From JAGNGI01 sp035448825 (GTDB lineage: Bacteria; Fidelibacterota; UBA2242): DNA of 64,000 bases. The notes under the pieces were generated by a model. That model made no database searches. It was not told the DNA's origin and was given only the letters and a program-made list of their open reading frames with translations. The position numbers and the translations under genes were made by a program. The stretch lies in contig DAOTJS010000012.1 in assembly GCA_035448825.1 (NCBI GenBank), positions 1 through 64,000 of the forward strand, given 5' to 3'. The first letter of the stretch is position 1, and each line of letters opens with the position of its first letter. Positions 1-7,868 of this stretch are shown here, piece after piece.

Positions 1-51
1 CTCGTTGGGCTCATAACCCAAAGGTCGTAGGTTCGAATCCTACCCCCGCTA
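1..51 (+). tRNA. Initiator tRNA-Met (CAT), 3' part, cut by window start
   Basis: The window opens inside a tRNA. The anticodon stem pairs 5-9 with 17-21 around a 7-base loop with anticodon CAT at 12-14. The T stem pairs 27-31 with 39-43 around the loop TTCGAAT, and the acceptor 3' strand is at 44-50 with discriminator A at 51. Three consecutive G:C pairs at the bottom of the anticodon stem (GGG 7-9, CCC 17-19) are the hallmark of initiator tRNA, so this is probably tRNA-fMet rather than elongator Met or Ile-CAT. CCA is not encoded. The D arm and 5' acceptor strand lie outside the window. Confidence 0.9.
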
Positions 52-194
52 CAAAGTTGCTTAAATTTTAATTAGTCTCTCGCAAAGAGCGCAAGGTATT
101 TACTTTTAATCTCTCGCAAAGGGTGCAAGGTATTTATTTTAAGAACTGGATAATCTTTTTGAATATTCTTTCTTTACTAAAATTACCTGTGAAA
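52..194 (+). repeat. Spacer repeat unit with 'tctcgcaaag' motifs, copy 1
   Basis: This roughly 143-base AT-rich spacer follows the tRNA end and recurs almost unchanged at 301-442. It begins with CAAAGTTGCTTAAATTTTAA, which recurs again at 526, and holds two copies of TCTCGCAAAG followed by (A/G)(G/A)GCGCAAGG-like sequence. The reverse complement of that motif (CTTTGCGAGA) is scattered through 53.6-62 kb of this window. No gene is visible in it. Confidence 0.8.
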
Positions 195-299
195 TAGCTC
201 GTTGGGCTCATATCCCGACCGTTCGGGACGTAGGTTCTTCCGGAGGAACTCTCCAACAGGAGTCCTGTGCGACCTGAAGGAGGAATCCTACCCTCGCTA
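195..299 (+). pseudogene. Degenerate copy of the tRNA-fMet 3' half with hairpin insertions (copy A)
   Basis: The sequence repeats the anticodon arm, T arm and acceptor end of the tRNA at 1-51 but is broken twice. The 3' side of the anticodon stem and the variable loop are replaced by the hairpin TCCCGACCGTTCGGGA. The T loop holds about 46 inserted bases made of further small palindromes (TTCCGGAGGAAC, then CTCC/GGAG blocks). The T-stem 3' strand and acceptor end (CCTAC..CGCTA) are intact. Without a 5' half and with both arms interrupted it cannot be a working tRNA. Confidence 0.75.
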
Positions 300-300
300 C

Positions 301-442
301 AAAGTTGCTTAAATTTTAATTAGTCTCTCGCAAAGGGCGCAAAGCATATACTTTTAATCTCTCGCAAAGGGTGCAAGGTATTTATTTTAAGAACTGGATA
401 ATCTTTTTGAATATTCTTTCTTTACTAAAATTACCTGTGAAA
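301..442 (+). repeat. Spacer repeat unit, copy 2
   Basis: Near-identical copy of 52-194. Together with the pseudo-tRNA copies it makes a tandem duplication with periods of about 248 and 225 bases. The second period is shorter because the T-loop insertion at 443-525 is shorter. Confidence 0.8.
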
Positions 443-525
443 TAGCTCGTTGGGCTCATATCCCGACCGTTCGGGACGTAGGTTCTTCCGGAGGAACTCC
501 TGAAGGAGGAATCCTACCCCCGCTA
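443..525 (+). pseudogene. Degenerate copy of the tRNA-fMet 3' half (copy B)
   Basis: Same architecture as copy A at 195-299: TAGCTCGTTGGGCTCAT, the same 16-base hairpin in place of the 3' anticodon stem, then the T-stem sequence with a shorter T-loop insertion (TTCCGGAGGAACTCCTGAAG and a few more bases) and an intact CCCCCGCTA end. It differs from copy A by loss of the middle of the insertion, so these palindromic blocks come and go as units. Confidence 0.75.
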
Positions 526-632
526 CAAAGTTGCTTAAATTTTAATTAGTCTCTCGCAAAGAGCGCAAAGAGTTTATTTTAAACGATTTGAACTTTGAAT
601 ATTTTCAAGGATTTCCAGCAAAGATATTAGAG

Positions 633-663
633 TTTGAAAACTATCTTAAATATTTTATATTTG
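633..663 (+). promoter_or_regulatory. Bacteroidetes-type promoter (TTTG-N19-TATATTTG)
   Basis: TTTG at 633-636, then exactly 19 bases, then TATATTTG at 656-663. This matches the known Bacteroidetes sigma-A promoter form (-33 TTTG or TTG, spacing 19, -7 TAnnTTTG). It lies 48 bases upstream of the start of the gene at 712 and would begin transcription near 670. The match is read directly from sequence; promoter activity is inferred. Confidence 0.6.
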
Positions 664-711
664 CACTCGTATGAACAATTAGAATTTATGATTTATAACA
701 TCGTTAATTAA

Positions 712-1128
712 ATGAATTTCAAGAAAATTATTAGATTTCAATTAATAGCCTGGCTGGGAACGCTCGTTAATCTTGGATCGCTCTGGGTATTGCACGGTCA
801 ATTAAAAATTCCGGTTACGGTTGCCGGAGCTTGCGCGATTGAATTAGCCATTTTGCATAATTTTACCTGGTATTATTTTCGGACCTGGAGTAGTCGGGTT
901 GCCCGTACTCCTGCCGATTTTTTCAAGAGACTCTGGAAATACAATGTAATTACAGCCGGGGTGGACTTTGTTTTCAATTTGGGTACTTTATCAGTGCTTA
1001 CCCATTTTTTTGATCTCCATTATATTTTAGCTGATATAATAGGAATGTCAATTGGCCCGTTTATTAAGATTTTTGTTAATGAATTGGTTATCTTCAAAAA
1101 ACCTAAATTAGATGTGAAAAATAATTAG
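712..1128 (+). CDS. GtrA-like membrane protein
   Basis: A 138-residue polytopic membrane protein of the GtrA family, small four-helix proteins that act in transfer or flipping of lipid-linked sugars. The family signatures are visible: an N-terminal arginine-phenylalanine start (IIRFQLIAWLGTLVNLGSL), then AIELAILHNFTWYYFRTW with the conserved E..HNF..W pattern, and two further hydrophobic segments around residues 75-125. Length is typical. It is followed 14 bases downstream by a CDP-alcohol phosphatidyltransferase, and a Bacteroidetes-type promoter precedes it, so the two genes probably form a small lipid or glycolipid operon. The substrate cannot be told from sequence. Confidence 0.85.
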   Translation: MNFKKIIRFQLIAWLGTLVNLGSLWVLHGQLKIPVTVAGACAIELAILHNFTWYYFRTWSSRVARTPADFFKRLWKYNVITAGVDFVFNLGTLSVLTHFFDLHYILADIIGMSIGPFIKIFVNELVIFKKPKLDVKNN

Positions 1129-1142
1129 GGGGAAGAGACGTA

Positions 1143-1841
1143 ATGGAAAATCAAAAGAAAGCCAAACGAATCATCAATACATGGACCGGCCCATGGGAAA
1201 AACGTAACCTTCCTAAAATGGCGGCCGCCCTGCCGAACTGGGTTTCTTCGGACCAACTTACGATTTTAGGCATTGTCGCGGCTTTAGTCATTTCTCTTGG
1301 ATATGTGTTAACTACCTATTCGAATTGGTGGCTGATGCTGGCGAACTTCGGTTTTATTTTACATTGGTGGGCGGACAGCCTTGATGGCACATTAGCCCGG
1401 GTGCGTCATCAGGAACGGGAACAATATGGGTATTTCGTTGACCATATGTGCGACGCTTTTTCGACGACGATTATTTTAGTTGCGTTTGGGCTTTCACCAC
1501 TGATGCGTCTTGATATTAGCCTGTTTCTCGCCATTGGTTATTTGTTGTTGAATATTTATGCCCATGTAGGCGCTTATACCGAAGGTATTTTTCGTTTATC
1601 ATATGCCAAGATTGGTCCGACCGAGATTCGTATTCTGGTGGTAATAGTGAATACGATACTGATTTTCTGGAATCCTACTGTGGTAGTGTTAAATAATAAC
1701 CCGTGGAAGGTAGTTGACGTTATTGGTGCAATTTTGGCCGGGGTTTTCATTCTAGTTTTTATCATTGTTGGCGTAAAAGACGCCATTAAATTAGACCGCC
1801 TCGATCGGGCTAAATGGGAAAAACCACAGGCAAATAATTGA
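1143..1841 (+). CDS. CDP-alcohol phosphatidyltransferase family protein
   Basis: A 232-residue integral membrane enzyme of the CDP-alcohol phosphatidyltransferase family. The full catalytic signature DxxDGxxAR-x8-GxxxDxxxD is present: ADSLDGTLAR near residues 77-86, then GYFVDHMCD. These aspartates bind the metal and the CDP-lipid. About six transmembrane segments follow. A separate pssA gene (29090) carries the phosphatidylserine synthase role, so this copy more likely makes another lipid (phosphatidylglycerol-phosphate, phosphatidylinositol-type or an ether lipid head group); the acceptor alcohol is not predictable. A GGGGGAAGAG stretch upstream serves as ribosome-binding site. Confidence 0.85.
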   Translation: MENQKKAKRIINTWTGPWEKRNLPKMAAALPNWVSSDQLTILGIVAALVISLGYVLTTYSNWWLMLANFGFILHWWADSLDGTLARVRHQEREQYGYFVDHMCDAFSTTIILVAFGLSPLMRLDISLFLAIGYLLLNIYAHVGAYTEGIFRLSYAKIGPTEIRILVVIVNTILIFWNPTVVVLNNNPWKVVDVIGAILAGVFILVFIIVGVKDAIKLDRLDRAKWEKPQANN

Positions 1842-2073
1842 TTAAGAATTAGCAAAAAAAATCAAGCTAACCAATGCAAACGAATATAGCTTTCGATCTA
1901 ACCACGAACGTCATCGCGTTTAAAATAATAGAATTACAAATTGTAATTTGTCGCTCGGTCACCGATTTAAGTTTGGTAATATTTTAGATAAACAGCCGGT
2001 AATAAAATTATGTCACTGAGGCAGAAATATCTTTTAGTTATTAGTTGTCTATCAATTGATGAATGAATCTACA

Positions 2074-3093
2074 TTAAATAAATAGGTCGTTAAAGCGGGC
2101 TTCCGGCCGTTTTTTCCAATTGCCCTGATAATAAGCATAACTGATCAGGAGCGGCATTGTGACCGTAGCTTCGCCGAAAACCATCTGTTCGTATTTAGTG
2201 TCAACTTTACCCCACGAGCTGGCTTCCTTGAGGGTTGAACCGGACAGCCCTCCATCACGTTCGTCGGCTACGGTCAATTGAACAGCGTATTTATGCATTG
2301 GCTTTTCAATACCGAGAACATCCGTAGCCACGACGACATCCTGAGTAAAATTTTTAGGAACGCCGCCTCCAATCATTAAAATGCCGGTTTCTGCGGCGGC
2401 GATTTTGATTTTGGTTAGCTCGAGAAAATCACGCGCAGAATCGATCGTTACCATATCACCTTTGCGATTCCATTGATGGTGAATTAGTCCGAATCCAGCC
2501 GAACAATCCGAAAAAGCCGGTACAAAAATTGGGACGCCTTTTTTATAGGCTGAGTAGATGACAGATTGGTCGGTTTTGATACCCAATTTGTCGAGATATT
2601 TTCCCATTTCCCGGATAAATTCACGCGAAGAAAAAGGCCGCGGTGGTAGAGAATTGGCGATTTCAGCAACGGTCAGGTCGCAGATGCGCAATTCGTCTTC
2701 ATCAATATAAGTGTCATAAATGCGATCAATCGCCAGTTCGCGTAATTCATTATCGTCGCTAAAAGGAGTTCCGATATAATGTTTATAACCGAGCGCTTCG
2801 AAGAAATCCTGATCAACGATCAAAGCTCCGGTCGAAACGATGGCATCCACCATATTATTTTCGACCATATCAGCTACGACGTTTTTCAATCCGGCACTGA
2901 ATAGTGACCCGGCTAAAGTCAGGATGACTTTACATTTTTCGTCTTTTAGCATTCGATCGTAAATATCGGCGGCGACGGCCAGATTGCGCGCCTGAAAAGC
3001 CATTTTACTATAGGCTTTCAGAATTGGACGTGCGTCGAATGATTTAATGTCAATATGTTCGACTACCTTTTTCAAATAATCGTCCTTTTTCAT
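2074..3093 (-). CDS. Deoxyhypusine synthase-like protein, probable homospermidine synthase
   Basis: A 339-residue soluble protein of the deoxyhypusine synthase family. In eukaryotes and archaea the family modifies eIF5A; bacteria lack that target, and several bacterial members make homospermidine. The NAD-binding regions (LTLAGSLFSAGLKNVV; VSTGALIVDQDFFEALG) and the family's active-site lysine in SWGK (lysine about 296) are conserved, so the enzyme should form the imine intermediate. It is the last gene of a minus-strand operon after speD and speB, overlapping speB by 4 bases. No spermidine synthase (speE) gene is nearby, which fits this protein being the enzyme that finishes a triamine. Function as homospermidine synthase is inferred from context and family precedent. 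Confidence 0.75.
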   Translation of the reverse strand: MKKDDYLKKVVEHIDIKSFDARPILKAYSKMAFQARNLAVAADIYDRMLKDEKCKVILTLAGSLFSAGLKNVVADMVENNMVDAIVSTGALIVDQDFFEALGYKHYIGTPFSDDNELRELAIDRIYDTYIDEDELRICDLTVAEIANSLPPRPFSSREFIREMGKYLDKLGIKTDQSVIYSAYKKGVPIFVPAFSDCSAGFGLIHHQWNRKGDMVTIDSARDFLELTKIKIAAAETGILMIGGGVPKNFTQDVVVATDVLGIEKPMHKYAVQLTVADERDGGLSGSTLKEASSWGKVDTKYEQMVFGEATVTMPLLISYAYYQGNWKKRPEARFNDLFI

Positions 3094-3965
3094 TTCTTGG
3101 ACTCCTTTGCGTATATCATGCTTAAAGTTCGATAAATTAGTTTTGCCGCCAGAAAATCCGGGGCTTTGTCAGATGGGTTGGGTAAAAGCTCGTTAACATC
3201 CATACCGATAATCCGCTTTTTTTGAATAACGCTGGCAATGACGGTGATAACATCATACCAGCCCAGACCACCCGGTTCAGGAGTGCCGGTAGAGGGGAAA
3301 ACCGCCGGATCGAAAACATCCAGATCAACGGTTAGGTAAACGTTATTGGTCAAATTGGCGGCAATTCTATTAAAAATTTCCGGCAAATTACGAAATTCAT
3401 GCGCAAAAACTACTCGAGATTGGTCCAGTCGTGGTAATTCGCTAATGTCCATACTACGAATGCCGACCTGCATTATAGGGCAGATTTCCTGAATGCGCGC
3501 CATAACGCAGGCGTGATTATATTTACTATACTCATATTCATCCCGCAAATCCGAGTGAGCGTCCAGCTGTAAAACTGACAGGTCAGGGAAGCGCTTAGCG
3601 TGAGCCTGTACCAGTCCGATTGAAATCGAGTGTTCGCCGCCGATGCCGACTACGAATTTACCATCGTTCAATAACTCACTGGTTTTCTCGGCGACCATTA
3701 CTGCGAGGTCTTCCGGCTTTTGCGGACAAGCAATCGGGGCAATTGTAGTTATCCCCTGGCGGTAAACTTCCGAATCGGTTTCAATATCATAAAGTTCCAT
3801 ATTGGCAGATGCGGCAAGTAGAGCCGCCGGTCCGTTATCGGAACCTTTTTGCCAGGTGGTTGTCCTGTCATAAGGAATTGGTAGAATTGCTATCCGGGAT
3901 TGTTCATATTGGCAATAATCCGGTTCGAGCGCACCAAATGCTCCGGGTGAAAAGGTTGTCGGCAT
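3090..3965 (-). CDS. speB: Agmatinase (ureohydrolase family)
   Basis: A 291-residue ureohydrolase (arginase/agmatinase family) that would hydrolyse agmatine to putrescine and urea. Both manganese ions' ligand sets are visible: GGEHS (first His), DAHSD, and DLDVFDP in the C-terminal half, followed by GTPEPGG, a loop typical of agmatinases. Length is standard. It sits between the speD-like gene (13 bases upstream) and the deoxyhypusine-synthase-like gene (4-base overlap), so all three should be translated from one mRNA. N-carbamoylputrescine or N1-aminopropylagmatine could be alternative substrates; agmatine is favoured by context. Confidence 0.85.
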   Translation of the reverse strand: MPTTFSPGAFGALEPDYCQYEQSRIAILPIPYDRTTTWQKGSDNGPAALLAASANMELYDIETDSEVYRQGITTIAPIACPQKPEDLAVMVAEKTSELLNDGKFVVGIGGEHSISIGLVQAHAKRFPDLSVLQLDAHSDLRDEYEYSKYNHACVMARIQEICPIMQVGIRSMDISELPRLDQSRVVFAHEFRNLPEIFNRIAANLTNNVYLTVDLDVFDPAVFPSTGTPEPGGLGWYDVITVIASVIQKKRIIGMDVNELLPNPSDKAPDFLAAKLIYRTLSMIYAKESKK

Positions 3966-3978
3966 AGTTTATGTCAGA

Positions 3979-4368
3979 CTAAGGATGTTGGGGGAAATTT
4001 TCGCCGCGTTCTTTTAAATACCATTTCGGCGACTGGCATTTAAAATAATCAATGATGTATTGGCGAGCCGTGTCAACATCGAATGATTTGCAGGAGAACA
4101 GATCGACGAAAACGAATTTTTTCTTGGGATAAGTGTGTAAAGAAATATGGCTTTCGGCGATGACCACGATACCCGTGATACCTTCGTCACCGGGGAAACG
4201 CCCTTCATAACGGAAAACATAAGGTTGGGTAATTTTGGTCATACCGATTTTGGGGGGGAGTTCGTTTAATAGCTTGAAACAAGCATCGAGATTATCTAAT
4301 ACTTCTGAATCGCAATCATTCAAATCCAGCATTAAGTGAGGTCCGTAGCCGTATTTGATTTTTTCCAT
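3979..4368 (-). CDS. speD: S-adenosylmethionine decarboxylase proenzyme family (SpeD-like pyruvoyl enzyme)
   Basis: I chose the ATG at 4368 (129 residues): a GGAGG lies 11 bases upstream, and the length then matches the short bacterial SpeD class. The open frame continues upstream to an ATG at 4470 (163 residues) without a clear ribosome-binding site. The self-processing site is AESHIS with the pyruvoyl-forming Ser73, followed by His78 (SLHTYP) and Cys93 (FSCK). The spacing of these three residues equals that of the characterised Thermotoga enzyme (63, 68, 83). Cleavage would give alpha and beta chains. It heads an operon with agmatinase and a homospermidine-synthase-like gene but no speE, so arginine decarboxylation is a live alternative to S-adenosylmethionine decarboxylation. 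Confidence 0.82.
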   Translation of the reverse strand: MEKIKYGYGPHLMLDLNDCDSEVLDNLDACFKLLNELPPKIGMTKITQPYVFRYEGRFPGDEGITGIVVIAESHISLHTYPKKKFVFVDLFSCKSFDVDTARQYIIDYFKCQSPKWYLKERGENFPQHP

Positions 4369-4470
4369 TTCGCATAAACCCTCCATTAATGAGTTACTTA
4401 TGACATCAAAATTCAAACCGATGATGGCATCGTTTTGAAAGTTATAAAAAAACGCGCTATTATACGTCAT

Positions 4471-5163
4471 TTTTTCAATTTTTCAAATAAAAATTATTCG
4501 CATAGCATTTTGGCAATTTCCGACGGAAAAATGATTAAATGTAAAATTGATTTATCGTGAAGATTATCAGTATATCCAACCAAAATTGGGATAAAGATGA
4601 AATAAATTTTTGAATATTAATTTATTCTAAGAAAAGACAGATGGTTTTTTATTTTTTGGGAAAAATTAGGGAGTACTTTTAGCCAAATCGGATGAATTAG
4701 GGCATTACAGAAGAATTGGAAAAGAGACAATTCCTGGCAGGATAAATCAAAGAAAAAAATAATAAATTTTTGCAAATTATCCCAACCTGCCTGACCGGTG
4801 GGCAGGAAATTGCGTAAGAAAATTTTATAAGAAAATTGTAAACATTAGGAGAAGTTTCTCTTTAATTTCCGTTGGGGAATAGATTGTCTATTTCAATTGA
4901 TCTAAATTAGCTTACAGTACATTGACCTCAAGTGGTTGTGCCAATCCAATCACTATTCATTCCAAATTAGGTTGTAGGTCTTAGAGTATTGTAGAATTCT
5001 TTTCGTTAATTCTGATTATTTTTAAAAAGTTTAATTTATATCCAGAAAATTTAAACCAATATGGAAAAATTGGTTTGCAACAATCGAATCAATTATGTAA
5101 AATAAAATAGTTGGCTTGAATTTCTGAGATATTTAATTATGGTAAATTCCTTAGAAAGTAGAA
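4471..5163. other. Intergenic region, divergent, AT-rich, with two small hairpins
   Basis: About 690 bases separate the minus-strand polyamine operon from the plus-strand fakA operon. I see no gene. Two short palindromes stand out: CCTGCC (4786-4791) pairing with GGCAGG (4801-4806) around a GC-rich loop in very AT-rich sequence, and AAACCAAT (5053-5060) pairing with ATTGGTTT (5069-5076). The second resembles the AAAACCAATTT hairpins at 50121-50224. Promoters for both operons must lie here, but none matches the Bacteroidetes form clearly. Confidence 0.6.
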
Positions 5164-6963
5164 ATGGAACTAACAGCCTCAGATCTCAATAGGATAATAA
5201 AAGACGCACTTACGGTGCTTTCAATTGAAAAGAATCGGATCAATGACCTGAATGTTTTTCCTGTTCCGGATGGTGATACCGGTCTAAATATGGTTCTTAC
5301 CATACAGGGTGGCTTGGCTCACGCCAAAAATTTTACTTCTGATCAATCATCCCTATCTGAATATATAACCGCCCTTGCCGAAGGGATGACGCTAAATAGT
5401 CGCGGATGCTCGGGTGTTATTCTGGCTCTCTTTGCCCAAGGCGTGGCCAAGAAATTGGCTGACTGTCCCTCAGATCAAAAAATACCTAATACGGAGGTTG
5501 CTCAGGCCTTAATTTCGGGATATAAGCATGCCTATGCGGAAATTTCGAATCCAAAAGAAGGCACAATGCTCACTTTAATGAGAGTATTTGCCGAGCGATT
5601 CTCCGAACTGGCAATGGATGGCAAAGATGCCCTTTCTATCATCAAAGACATCGTCCCCGATCTGGAAGAAACCTTGGGAAAAACCCCTGAGATGTTACCA
5701 GTTCTTAAAAAAGCTGGAGTAGTGGATTCCGGTGCAATGGGATTTCTTGTGCTTATTAAAGGATTAGCTACGGGACTGGAATACACAGGTACCAGGATTC
5801 GTCCGATTATGAATATTGCAAATGTCCTCTCGACAAGCCGTTTTATCCGTTCTGTTGTCAAAGATAGGAAATATGAGTCGGGCAAAGAGCGTAAAAAATT
5901 GATCCCTTTAAATATTTCCCTAAATAATATTACCAATATCTCATTTGCAAATATTCTGACTCTGTTTAATAATTTGCTCCAGCGTAATAACAACCATAAG
6001 CTTGCCGAAGAAATTTTAGAAAAAAGTGACGAACTGTATCAAACCTGGAATCCAGATATTCAATACCGTTACTGTACCGAATTTGTTTTCGAATCAGACA
6101 AAATAGGAAAAGATTCCATCCAAAAGCGACTGGAATCATACGGAGACAGTATCCTTATTATTGAATCAGGCGATATTTACAAATGCCATATCCATACTAA
6201 TAAGCCCAAAGACCTTCTTAGGTCTTTAGAAAATCTTGGGGAAATCTCGGCGACCAAAATAGACGATATGAAAGTGCAACACAAAAATCTTATATCGGAA
6301 GATAAAGAATTCTATGAACGCGACCTGGCGGTGCTACTGATTGTCAATGGAGAGGGATTTGCCAAAATATTAAAAAGCCTTGGGGCGACGGATATTCTTG
6401 TATATAAGCAGGTAAAACCTTCAGTTCACCAAATAGGGAATGCTCTTTTCAAAACCAGAGCGAAAAATATCATTGTTGCGGCTGATGACTCGGATATTCT
6501 CGCCAGTCTCAAATCAGCAATTACATTATGCAAAAGCAATGTAGAACTAATAGAAACCCAAAATGTGATTCAGATGATCAGTATGATGTACAATTTTTCC
6601 CCTGAAATGGACATTTTGTCAAATGCCAATATCATGCGGGAAAATCTCGATACTATTAAATTCTGCCGGATAGCTAGAGCAACCCGACAGTTTAAAACCG
6701 ATTTTGATACAATCCCTAAGGGCAACTATTTCAGCATCCATAATAAAAACATCCTTGCTCATCATTCAAACTTGACTGATCTCATCAAACTTTCCATAGA
6801 AAAAATAAGGGAAAATGAGTCGCTGATTACCTTATACCGAGGCAAAATGGAAAAAAACAATGGCTCGCTGATTGCAGTTTTGCAACGACAATTTTCAAGT
6901 TGTGAATTTGAAATATATTATGGTGGCCAGAATCGCTATAATTACTATATTACCTTTGAATGA
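5164..6963 (+). CDS. fakA: Fatty acid kinase catalytic subunit FakA (DAK2/DhaL domain protein)
   Basis: A 599-residue protein with the FakA (YloV) layout. The N-terminal DhaL ATP-binding domain (about 1-200) has the metal-binding motif PVPDGDTGLNM (Asp36, Asp38) and the nucleotide loop NSRGCSGVI; a middle FakA-type domain and a C-terminal DegV-like lobe follow. The family phosphorylates fatty acids bound to FakB to give acyl phosphate. It starts a three-gene operon with a DegV/FakB gene and a plsY-like gene, exactly the proteins that would hand over and consume acyl phosphate, so this cell can probably feed external or recycled fatty acids into phospholipid. The ribosome-binding site (AGAAAG) is weak. 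Confidence 0.85.
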   Translation: MELTASDLNRIIKDALTVLSIEKNRINDLNVFPVPDGDTGLNMVLTIQGGLAHAKNFTSDQSSLSEYITALAEGMTLNSRGCSGVILALFAQGVAKKLADCPSDQKIPNTEVAQALISGYKHAYAEISNPKEGTMLTLMRVFAERFSELAMDGKDALSIIKDIVPDLEETLGKTPEMLPVLKKAGVVDSGAMGFLVLIKGLATGLEYTGTRIRPIMNIANVLSTSRFIRSVVKDRKYESGKERKKLIPLNISLNNITNISFANILTLFNNLLQRNNNHKLAEEILEKSDELYQTWNPDIQYRYCTEFVFESDKIGKDSIQKRLESYGDSILIIESGDIYKCHIHTNKPKDLLRSLENLGEISATKIDDMKVQHKNLISEDKEFYERDLAVLLIVNGEGFAKILKSLGATDILVYKQVKPSVHQIGNALFKTRAKNIIVAADDSDILASLKSAITLCKSNVELIETQNVIQMISMMYNFSPEMDILSNANIMRENLDTIKFCRIARATRQFKTDFDTIPKGNYFSIHNKNILAHHSNLTDLIKLSIEKIRENESLITLYRGKMEKNNGSLIAVLQRQFSSCEFEIYYGGQNRYNYYITFE

Positions 6964-6974
6964 GGAGAATTGAA

Positions 6975-7856
6975 ATGGATAAAAAAGTACTTATACTTAC
7001 CGGCGATAATCTCGGAATAAAAAACGAGCAGATTGATTACCCAGACGTCGCGGTTGTGAAATATCCTGTAGTAATTGATGAAAAAGAATATTTTGAAGAT
7101 GAAAAGTATACTGCTCAATATCTCATTGAGCGTTTCAAGAAAGAAAAAATCACTGCTCGTTCTCAAGCCTTGATTAGAAAAGATGTCGTCGAAGTAATCG
7201 AAAAAAATAAGGATAAATATGACCTCATTGTCCATGTAATAATGGGCAGTAATATGTCTGCGGCAACCGTCCAGATGGCAGAAGGAGTACGAAAAGAGTA
7301 TGAAAGCACGATCCCAATCATCAACATTGATACGAATCAAGCCTCGTCCGGTGTGGGAGCGGTACTTCTACGAGTTATAGAACTCCTGAAAGAAGCGGAT
7401 AGTATTGATGAATTTATCTCGCAAATAGACGAAGTTGTAAAAAATACTTACTCATATTATTGTGTTCCGGATTTGAATTACCTGTATAGAGGAGGCAGAA
7501 TCGGAAGAGCGCAATCGCTGCTCGGGTCAGTACTTAAGATAATACCTGTCGTGGGGGCATTTGGCGAAGTAACTGATTCAGGATTTTTACCGGTCGGCAA
7601 AGGTCGAACCTACCAGGCTGCCAACAAGGTAATTATCAATCATATTAAACAGAAGATGGCGCAAAAGAAGATTGATAAAATCCAGCTGATCAATATTCTT
7701 CATTTTGAAAACATTGATTCCGACGAGCTTAAGGATTTAGAAAATCAAATAAATGAAAACCTTACCTACCGCAGACTCGTTCATGGACATGCCAGGTTTG
7801 TCGAGGCTGTTCACGTAGGGCCAGGTACCTGGGGCGGGAGTTTTGTATTAAAATAG
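6975..7856 (+). CDS. fakB: DegV family fatty-acid-binding protein (FakB-like)
   Basis: A 293-residue DegV family protein that carries a fatty acid for phosphorylation by FakA. I chose the ATG at 6975 because AGGAG at 6963-6967 is well spaced; an in-frame ATG at 6960 overlaps the fakA stop codon and has no ribosome-binding site. DegV features are visible: the N-terminal beta-strand start (KVLILTGDN), the S/T-rich fatty-acid carboxylate motifs (IMGSNMSAATVQMA) and the C-terminal RGGRIGRAQSLLGSVLKIIPV block that is nearly diagnostic of the family. Only one fakB is seen here; many genomes have several with different chain preferences. Confidence 0.85.
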   Translation: MDKKVLILTGDNLGIKNEQIDYPDVAVVKYPVVIDEKEYFEDEKYTAQYLIERFKKEKITARSQALIRKDVVEVIEKNKDKYDLIVHVIMGSNMSAATVQMAEGVRKEYESTIPIINIDTNQASSGVGAVLLRVIELLKEADSIDEFISQIDEVVKNTYSYYCVPDLNYLYRGGRIGRAQSLLGSVLKIIPVVGAFGEVTDSGFLPVGKGRTYQAANKVIINHIKQKMAQKKIDKIQLINILHFENIDSDELKDLENQINENLTYRRLVHGHARFVEAVHVGPGTWGGSFVLK

Positions 7857-7868
7857 GAAATAGGAGTA

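Noticed and set aside
195..299. Second and third functional tRNA-Met genes
   Set aside because: Both copies lack the 5' half and have insertions that break the anticodon stem and T loop.
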